DNA from: DATFPQ01 sp035264765
GTDB taxonomy: Bacteria; Actinomycetota; Actinomycetes; Actinomycetales; Angustibacteraceae
DNA: 10,384 nt
Reading direction: 5' to 3'
NCBI GenBank assembly: GCA_035264765.1
Contig: DATFPQ010000293.1
Span: 1-10,384, forward strand
The notes under the pieces are model-generated. The model was not told where the DNA came from and ran no database searches. It worked only from the letters and a program-made list of their open reading frames with translations. Positions 6,263 to 10,384 of this stretch are shown here, piece after piece; the first letter of the stretch is position 1, and each line of letters begins with the position of its first letter. A program made the position numbers and the translations under genes.

Positions 6263-7302
6263 CCGAGCGGCCCCGCGAGTCGCCGCTGCAGGCCTGGACC
6301 CGTCCGGCGATCGGCATCGATATCGGTGGCACCAAGGTGGCCGCGGGGCTGGTCGACACCGACGGGCGGGTGCTCCAGCGCGCCCGCCGGGAGACTCCGG
6401 ACCGCAGCAAGAGCCCGCAGGTGGTGGAGGACACCATCGCCGAGGTGATCCGCGAGCTCCGCGACCACAACGCCTACCGCCAGGTGATGGCCGTCGGGAT
6501 CGGTGCGGCCGGCTTCGTCGACGCCACCCAGTCCTCGGTGCTGTTCGCCCCGCACCTGTCCTGGCGGCACGAGCCGCTGCGGGACGCCATGCGCCGCCGG
6601 GTCGGCCTTCCGGTCGTCGTGGAGAACGACGCCAACGCCGCGCTCTGGGCCGAGACCCGGTTCGGCGCCGCGGAGGGCGAGGACGCCGTGGTGTGCGTCA
6701 ACCTGGGCACCGGGATCGGCGGTGGGGTGCTGCTCGACGGCTCCCTGTACCGCGGCCGGTTCGGGGTGGCGGGCGAGTTCGGGCACATGCAGGTCGTCCC
6801 CGGCGGTCACCGGTGCGAGTGCGGCAACCGCGGCTGCTGGGAGCAGTACGCGAGCGGCAACGCGCTGGTCCGCGAGGCCCGCGAGCTGGCCGTGTCCGGC
6901 TCGCCGGTCGCGCATGGCCTGCTCGAGCTCGTCGACGGTGACCCGTCCCGGATCAACGGGCCGCTGGTCACCCAGGCGGCCAAGAACGGCGACCCGGCCG
7001 CCGTGGAGCTGTTCGAGGACGTCGGCCGCTGGCTCGGCGTGGGGCTGGCGAACCTCGCCGCGGCCTTCGACCCCGGCCTGTTCGTCATCGGCGGTGGCGT
7101 GTCGGAGGCCGGCGAGCTGCTGCTCACGCCGGCGCGGGAGGGCTTCCGGCGGCAGCTCACGGGGCGCGGGTTCCGCCCCGAGGCCCGGGTGGTCCGGGCC
7201 CAGCTCGGCAACGACGCCGGCCTGATCGGCGCCGCCGACCTGGCGCGGGACCGGGCGCGGTTGTTCCGGCGCCGTCGGCACCGCACCCGTCGGATGCTGT
7301 GA
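6259..7302 (+). CDS. ROK-family glucokinase (second of the pair, basic C-terminal tail)
   Basis: A 347-residue paralogue of the preceding kinase with every key motif kept: DIGGTK (21-26), VENDANAALWAE (121-132) with D124, GTGIGGG (150-156), GEFGH (172-176), the zinc motif CECGNRGCWEQYASG (C186, C188, C193, with H176) and IGGGVSEAGELLL. It should therefore be a working glucose or related hexose kinase. Two things set it apart: a 16-residue N-terminal extension (TERPRESPLQAWTRPA) before the first strand, and an extreme C-terminal tail after AADLARD in which 9 of the last 16 residues are Arg. GTG 6259 overlaps the first kinase's stop (GTGA), leaving no room for another start. The pair probably arose by tandem duplication followed by divergence. 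Parts of this copy (AVGIGAAGFVDA, AQLGNDAGLIGAADLAR) look at least as close to Streptomyces GlkA as the first copy does, so which one is the orthologue needs a tree. Confidence 0.94.
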   Translation: MTERPRESPLQAWTRPAIGIDIGGTKVAAGLVDTDGRVLQRARRETPDRSKSPQVVEDTIAEVIRELRDHNAYRQVMAVGIGAAGFVDATQSSVLFAPHLSWRHEPLRDAMRRRVGLPVVVENDANAALWAETRFGAAEGEDAVVCVNLGTGIGGGVLLDGSLYRGRFGVAGEFGHMQVVPGGHRCECGNRGCWEQYASGNALVREARELAVSGSPVAHGLLELVDGDPSRINGPLVTQAAKNGDPAAVELFEDVGRWLGVGLANLAAAFDPGLFVIGGGVSEAGELLLTPAREGFRRQLTGRGFRPEARVVRAQLGNDAGLIGAADLARDRARLFRRRRHRTRRML

Positions 7303-8186
7303 CGCCGGCCGGTCAGCCAGGTCGAGAGGCCGGTCGAGAGGCCGGTCGAGAGGCCGGTCGAGAGCCCGGTCGAGAGCGGGGCCGCGAGCCGGCTGCGGCG
7401 TCCGGCGACGGCATGCGGTGGCGGCTCGTCGGCTACAACGTGCGAGACCTGCTCGGCGACCATGACGCGGTGGCGCACGTGGTCCGCGCCTGCCGGCCGG
7501 ACGTCCTGTGCCTGCAGGAGGCCCCCCGCCGGCCGGGGACGCTGCGGCGCACCGCCCGGCTGGCCCGCGAGACGGGGCTGCGGCAGGTCACCGGCGGCCG
7601 GGGGAGCGGTGGCACCGCCGTGCTGGTGCATCCCCGGCTCGAGGTCGTCGCGAAGGAGCAGGGACGGCTCCCAGTCGCCCACTGGTGGACCCGCACCCGC
7701 GGCTACGCGCTGGCTCGGGTGCGCCTCCCGCAGGGCGCGGACGTCACGGTCTGCAGCCTGCACCTGCCCTTGCACGCCGACGAGCGGGTGGAACACATCA
7801 ACCGGGTGCGGGCCCGGCTGGAGGCGCTCGCCGAGGGGTGGGTCGTCGTCTCGGCCGACCTCAACGAGCCGCCGGGCGGGCCGTCCTGGAGGGCGTTCGA
7901 CGGCCTGTGCCGCGACGCCGTGGAGGTGAGCCGGGACGACGCGGTGCAGGCGCACCGGCCCGACGTCCGCGACCTGCCGACGTACCCGGCGCGGGCGCCG
8001 CGGCACCGGATCGACGGCGTGCTGGTATCGCCCGGCGTACGCGTGCTGGCGCTGCGCCCAGCGGGTGCCGTCGACGGGCTGACCGCCGTCGACCTGACCG
8101 CCGCAAGCGACCACCTGCCGCTCGTCGCCGACCTCGCCGTTGTTGGCGCGGGGCGTCCCCGCACGAATAGGTTCGTAGCGGGGTGA
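7299..8186 (+). CDS. Endonuclease/exonuclease/phosphatase (EEP) family hydrolase with repetitive N-terminal extension
   Basis: 295 residues from GTG 7299, which makes a GTGA overlap with the upstream kinase stop. The EEP (DNase I-like, Mg-dependent phosphodiesterase) core starts at M39 and carries the expected active-site series: YN47, LQE74, SLH155, ADLNE (D187, N189), RID239 and ASDHLP (S270, D271, H272). The family hydrolyses phosphodiester or phosphomonoester bonds in nucleic acids, inositol phosphates or lipids; the substrate here is not evident. There is no signal peptide or transmembrane helix, so it is probably cytosolic. Residues 8-31 are a GREA/GREP repeat encoded by a 12-bp tandem repeat. 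ATG 7413 (M39) is an alternative start that would remove the extension, but it has no clear Shine-Dalgarno. It is the last gene of the coupled run and converges on the flavin gene pair 59 bases away, with no convincing terminator between them. Confidence 0.85.
   Translation: MTPAGQPGREAGREAGREAGREPGRERGREPAAASGDGMRWRLVGYNVRDLLGDHDAVAHVVRACRPDVLCLQEAPRRPGTLRRTARLARETGLRQVTGGRGSGGTAVLVHPRLEVVAKEQGRLPVAHWWTRTRGYALARVRLPQGADVTVCSLHLPLHADERVEHINRVRARLEALAEGWVVVSADLNEPPGGPSWRAFDGLCRDAVEVSRDDAVQAHRPDVRDLPTYPARAPRHRIDGVLVSPGVRVLALRPAGAVDGLTAVDLTAASDHLPLVADLAVVGAGRPRTNRFVAG
7321..7380 (+). repeat. 12-bp in-frame tandem repeat (five units)
   Basis: Units of GTCGAGAGGCCG at 7321, 7333 and 7345 are identical, followed by variants at 7357 (one change) and 7369. 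Decayed copies flank the array on both sides. Each encodes GREA, GREP or GRER when read in the EEP frame. Confidence 0.9.
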
Positions 8187-8245
8187 CCCAGCGACAACAA
8201 GGCGATGCAGTAGTCGCACCCAGCGCCCCCTCAGGAGGAGGCCCC

Positions 8246-8860
8246 TCAGGACCCGGCGAGCAGCTCGCTGAACGGCGTCGGCTGCTCGAACGGGTCCAGC
8301 ACGTCGGGCTCCTCGCGGGCATTCACCAGCAGGGCCAGCTGCCGCGCGGCCCGGTCGATCCGGGACCCGAGCGCCCCCTGCGCGTCGCCGCCCGCCCAGT
8401 CCTCGGGCGCCGCGAACACCGCCGTCGGGACCGCGACGGCGCGCAGGTAGGCGAACAGCGGGCGCAGCGCGTGCTCCAGCGCCAGCGAGTGCCTGGGCGT
8501 CCCACCGGTAGCGGCCACCAGCACCGGGACGTCCACCAGCGCGTCCGGCTCCAGGACGTCGAAGAAGGCCTTGAACAGCCCGCTGTACGACGCGTTGAAG
8601 ATCGGCGTCACGGCGATGACGCCGTCGGCCGACGCGACGGTGTCGAGCGCCCGCCGCAGGTCAGGCGTGGCGAAGCCGGTCAGCGTGGCGTTGACGACGT
8701 CGTGGGCGTGGTCACGAACCTCCACGACCTCGACGTCGGCATCCGACCCCAGCGCTGTCAGCTCGCGCCTGACCGCCGCGGCCAGCCGGTCCGCCAGCAG
8801 CCGGCTGGACGACGGCTGGCTGAGCCCCGCGGTGACCACCGCGATCGTGCGCCCGGTCAT
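8246..8860 (-). CDS. NADPH-dependent FMN reductase, LLM-partnered (CE1759-type)
   Basis: A 204-residue flavodoxin-fold reductase that supplies reduced FMN, using NAD(P)H, to the monooxygenase encoded just upstream. Visible are the FMN-phosphate loop AGLSQPSSSRLLADRL (11-26), the flavin-ring segment TPIFNASYSGLFKAFFDVL (85-103), and AATGGTPRHSLALEHALRPLFAYL (117-139), a central region typical of the CE1759 subfamily. Start ATG 8860 overlaps the monooxygenase TGA in an ATGA tetranucleotide (8860-8857). A GGGGGTGG stretch a few nt upstream, inside the end of the monooxygenase gene, can serve as ribosome binding site. Longer in-frame extension upstream reads through the 12-bp repeat as Arg-rich sequence and is not real. 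The subfamily is defined by co-occurrence with a CE1758-type monooxygenase, which is what is seen here. Confidence 0.9.
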   Translation of the reverse strand: MTGRTIAVVTAGLSQPSSSRLLADRLAAAVRRELTALGSDADVEVVEVRDHAHDVVNATLTGFATPDLRRALDTVASADGVIAVTPIFNASYSGLFKAFFDVLEPDALVDVPVLVAATGGTPRHSLALEHALRPLFAYLRAVAVPTAVFAAPEDWAGGDAQGALGSRIDRAARQLALLVNAREEPDVLDPFEQPTPFSELLAGS

Positions 8861-10026
8861 CGGGCCACCCCCGCGGGCGCGACGGCGGACACCCCGGCGG
8901 ACACCCCGGCGGACACCCCAGCGGACACCCCGCCAGACACCCCGGCGGGCACGGCCGCGTCGCGGGCGGCGCGCAGCGAAGCGTGCGTCGGGGTGTCCGG
9001 CACGTGCGCCGGGCGCAGGGCGTCCATCTCGCGGCGCAGCACCGGGACGATCTCCCCGAGCAGGTCGAGCTGCTCGAGCACGGTCTTCAGCGGCAGCCCG
9101 GCGTGGTCCATCAGGAACAGCTGGCGCTGGTAGTCGCCGACGTACTCCCGAAAGCTCAACGTGCGCTCGATCACCTGCTGCTGGCTCCCCACGGTGAGCG
9201 GCGTCTGCGCCGTGAACTCCTCGAGCGAGGGGCCGTGGCCGTAGACCGGCGCGTTGTCGAAGTACGGCCGGAACTCGCGGACCGCGTCCTGCGCGTTGCG
9301 GCGCATGAACACCTGCCCGCCGAGCCCGACGATCGCCTGGTCGGCCGAGCCGTGCCCGTAGTGCTCGAACCGCCTCCGGTAGAGGTCCACCATCCGCTGC
9401 GTGTGCTCCGGCGGCCAGAAGATGTGGTTGGCGAAGAAGCCGTCGCCGTAGTACGCCGCCTGCTCGGCGATCTCCGGGCTGCGGATCGAGCCGTGCCACA
9501 CGAACGGCGGCACGCCGTCCAGCGGCCGCGGCGTCGAGGTGAAGGACTGCAGCGGCGTCCGGAACCTGCCCTTCCAGTCCACCAGCTCCTCACGCCAGAG
9601 CCGGTGCAGCAACGCGTAGTTCTCGACCGCCAGCGGGATGCCGTGGCGGATGTCCTGGCCGAACCACGGGTACACCGGGCCGGTGTTGCCGCGGCCGAGC
9701 ACCAGGTCGACCCGGCCGTCGGCCAGGTGCTGGAGCATCGCGTAGTCCTCGGCGATCTTCACCGGGTCGTTCGTGGTGATCAGCGTCGTGGCCGTCGAGA
9801 GCTGCAGCCGCTCGGTGCGGGCCGCGATGTACCCGAGCATGGTCGTGGGCGAGGACGGCACGAACGGCGGGTTGTGGTGCTCACCGGTGGCGAAGACGTC
9901 GAGACCCACCTCCTCGGCCTTCAGGGCGATGGCGACCATCGCCTTGATCCGGTCCGCCTCGGACGGCGTGCGCCCGGTGGTGGGGTCCGGCGTCACGTCG
10001 CCGACGGTGAAGATCCCGAACTGCAT
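8857..10026 (-). CDS. FMN-dependent luciferase-like monooxygenase (CE1758-type)
   Basis: A 389-residue flavin-dependent oxidoreductase of the bacterial luciferase-like (LLM) fold, a TIM barrel that uses FMNH2 and O2 from a separate reductase. Typical stretches are MQFGIFTVGDV (1-11), the TGEHHN segment (47-52), LQLSTATTLITTNDPVKIAEDYAMLQHL (75-101), the DLVLGRGN phosphate-binding region (107-114) and FVWHGSIRSPEIAEQAAYYGDGFFAN (175-200). The substrate is unknown; light production is not implied. Start ATG 10026 is chosen because GGGGAG lies 5 nt upstream and MQFGIF is the usual N-terminus of the family. A GTG at 10065 would add 13 unlikely residues and lie inside the operator-like palindrome. 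Residues 359-389 form an odd GVSA-repeat tail encoded by a 12-bp array. It overlaps the FMN reductase by 4 bp (ATGA), so the two are coupled. It may be controlled by the palindrome at 10057-10076. Confidence 0.93.
   Translation of the reverse strand: MQFGIFTVGDVTPDPTTGRTPSEADRIKAMVAIALKAEEVGLDVFATGEHHNPPFVPSSPTTMLGYIAARTERLQLSTATTLITTNDPVKIAEDYAMLQHLADGRVDLVLGRGNTGPVYPWFGQDIRHGIPLAVENYALLHRLWREELVDWKGRFRTPLQSFTSTPRPLDGVPPFVWHGSIRSPEIAEQAAYYGDGFFANHIFWPPEHTQRMVDLYRRRFEHYGHGSADQAIVGLGGQVFMRRNAQDAVREFRPYFDNAPVYGHGPSLEEFTAQTPLTVGSQQQVIERTLSFREYVGDYQRQLFLMDHAGLPLKTVLEQLDLLGEIVPVLRREMDALRPAHVPDTPTHASLRAARDAAVPAGVSGGVSAGVSAGVSAGVSAVAPAGVAR
8887..8946 (-). repeat. 12-bp in-frame tandem repeat (five units)
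   Basis: Read on the plus strand, GGACACCCCGGC is repeated at 8887 and 8899, with variants at 8911, 8923 and 8935 and a decayed copy after 8946. On the coding minus strand it encodes GVSA units at the C-terminus of the monooxygenase, directly ahead of the FMN reductase start. Confidence 0.9.
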
Positions 10027-10031
10027 CTCGA

Positions 10032-10037
10032 CTCCCC
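10032..10037 (-). promoter_or_regulatory. Ribosome binding site of the monooxygenase
   Basis: GGGGAG on the minus strand with a 5-nt spacer to ATG 10026. It discriminates this start from the upstream GTG at 10065. Confidence 0.6.
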
Positions 10038-10056
10038 GAGTCGTGGGTCGTGCCAA

Positions 10057-10076
10057 GTAGTTCACTCGTCAACTAC
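10057..10076. promoter_or_regulatory. 20-bp near-palindrome, candidate operator of the flavin gene pair
   Basis: GTAGTTCACTCGTCAACTAC has perfect 6-bp outer arms (GTAGTT/AACTAC) and matches its own reverse complement at 16 of 20 positions. On the minus strand it contains TTGAC, a -35-like element, 30-50 bases before the monooxygenase start. Size and symmetry fit a dimeric winged-helix repressor such as MarR type, but no regulator gene is in the window. Confidence 0.5.
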
Positions 10077-10192
10077 CTAGCACCCCGGGCCATTCCGAGG
10101 CCTCTGCGGGGCGGGACGCGCGGCGATGAGTTCGCCACCCGGTCGAGGTCTACCCGGGGTCAGCAACCGCCAGTGGCCCGGAGGGCACCGTC

Positions 10193-10384
10193 ATGAGCAA
10201 GCTGTTCGTCAACCTGCCCGTCAGCGACCTGCAGAAGTCGGTCGAGTTCTTCACCCAGCTCGGCTTTACGTTCGACCAGCGCTTCACCGACGAGCGGGCC
10301 ACCTGCATGATCGTCGGCGAGGACGCGTACTTCATGCTCCTGGTCCAGGACTTCTTCAAGGGCTTCACCAAGAAGGATGTCACC
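10193..10384 (+). CDS. VOC-family (glyoxalase/bleomycin-resistance fold) protein, 5' part
   Basis: The first 64 residues of a vicinal-oxygen-chelate protein; the gene runs off the right edge. The N-terminus KLFVNLPVSDLQKSVEFF with following LGFTFD is the classic first beta-alpha-beta unit (strand, then an SxxFY-like helix, then LGF). TCMIVGEDAYFMLLVQDFF continues the barrel, and FTKKD leads into the inter-module linker, a pattern common in small single-domain VOC proteins of about 130-140 residues annotated as glyoxalase/extradiol dioxygenase-like. The start ATG has GGAGGG 7 nt upstream, a strong site. It is divergent from the monooxygenase, and the 166-base gap between them carries the palindrome next to the monooxygenase. 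Metal ligands of the second half are outside the window, so enzyme versus binding function cannot be judged. No -10/-35 is evident for this gene. Confidence 0.88.
   Translation, partial: MSKLFVNLPVSDLQKSVEFFTQLGFTFDQRFTDERATCMIVGEDAYFMLLVQDFFKGFTKKDVT

Noticed and set aside
7321..7380. CRISPR-like array at the 12-bp repeats (also 8887-8946)
   Set aside because: Units are contiguous without spacers, far too short, and inside coding frames; no cas genes.
5066..8219. Long minus-strand frames (5066-6175, 6052-7281, 6807-8219) opposite the ROK and EEP genes
   Set aside because: Similar to each other only because they are antisense to paralogous kinases; no starts, ribosome binding sites or domains support them.
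8187..8245. Intrinsic terminator between the convergent EEP and FMN reductase genes
   Set aside because: Only short imperfect stems (CCTC/GAGG, GCGAC/GTCGC) and no T-run on either strand.
10027..10065. GTG 10065 as the monooxygenase start (13 extra residues)
   Set aside because: The extension lies in the palindrome, has no ribosome binding site, and the family normally begins at MQFGIF.
8983..10080. 365-codon plus-strand frame opposite the monooxygenase
   Set aside because: Shadow of a gene with clear family sequence; Arg/Val/Leu-rich and without a domain.

Overview
The window is a very GC-rich actinobacterial chromosome segment. The signs are near-universal G/C at third codon positions, many GTG starts and one TTG start, 4-bp GTGA/ATGA gene overlaps, and protein families and gene order typical of Actinobacteria. 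A Pseudonocardia-like or related Pseudonocardiales host is my best guess, but the sequence alone does not settle the genus. No rRNA, tRNA, IS element, phage gene or CRISPR array is visible. No stretch longer than 300 bases lacks a gene; the longest gaps are the divergent promoter regions 2260-2445 and 10027-10192.

Layout. (1) Minus strand, 1-410: the N-terminal part of an unidentified multi-pass membrane protein cut by the left edge. Its 136 visible residues form about five hydrophobic helices. (2) Minus strand, 457-2259: a FadD15-type long-chain fatty-acid--CoA ligase with a strong Shine-Dalgarno and a plausible promoter. (3) Divergent plus-strand cluster, 2446-8186: a zinc-ribbon protein with a C-terminal membrane anchor, an SRPBCC (START-like) lipid/polyketide-binding-fold protein, an ArsA/Get3-type ATPase with a C-terminal alpha-crystallin (HSP20-like) domain, a CxxCxxC hypothetical, two tandem ROK-family glucokinases, and an endonuclease/exonuclease/phosphatase (EEP) family enzyme. 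The last five genes are joined by four consecutive GTGA stop/start overlaps, so they are almost certainly co-transcribed and translationally coupled. (4) Convergent minus-strand pair, 8246-10026: an FMN-dependent luciferase-like monooxygenase (CE1758 family) and its partner FMN reductase (CE1759 family), joined by an ATGA overlap and preceded by a 20-bp near-palindrome. (5) Plus strand from 10193: the start of a VOC (glyoxalase/bleomycin-resistance fold) protein cut by the right edge.

How the genes may work together. The ligase / small protein / SRPBCC / ArsA-like / hypothetical order recalls, from memory, the M. tuberculosis Rv2187-Rv2183c neighbourhood, and ROK glucokinase next to such a block recalls the Streptomyces glkA region. 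The block therefore looks like a conserved actinobacterial housekeeping island combining acyl activation, a lipid-binding fold, a Get3-like ATPase and glucose phosphorylation. Its joint function is, to my knowledge, not well described. The most interesting idea is that the Get3d-like ATPase (P-loop plus alpha-crystallin domain) may handle the membrane-anchored zinc-ribbon protein encoded two genes upstream. A second window-wide feature is that four genes carry in-frame tandem DNA repeats or low-complexity linkers (12-bp, 24-bp and Pro-Glu repeats) at protein termini or domain junctions.
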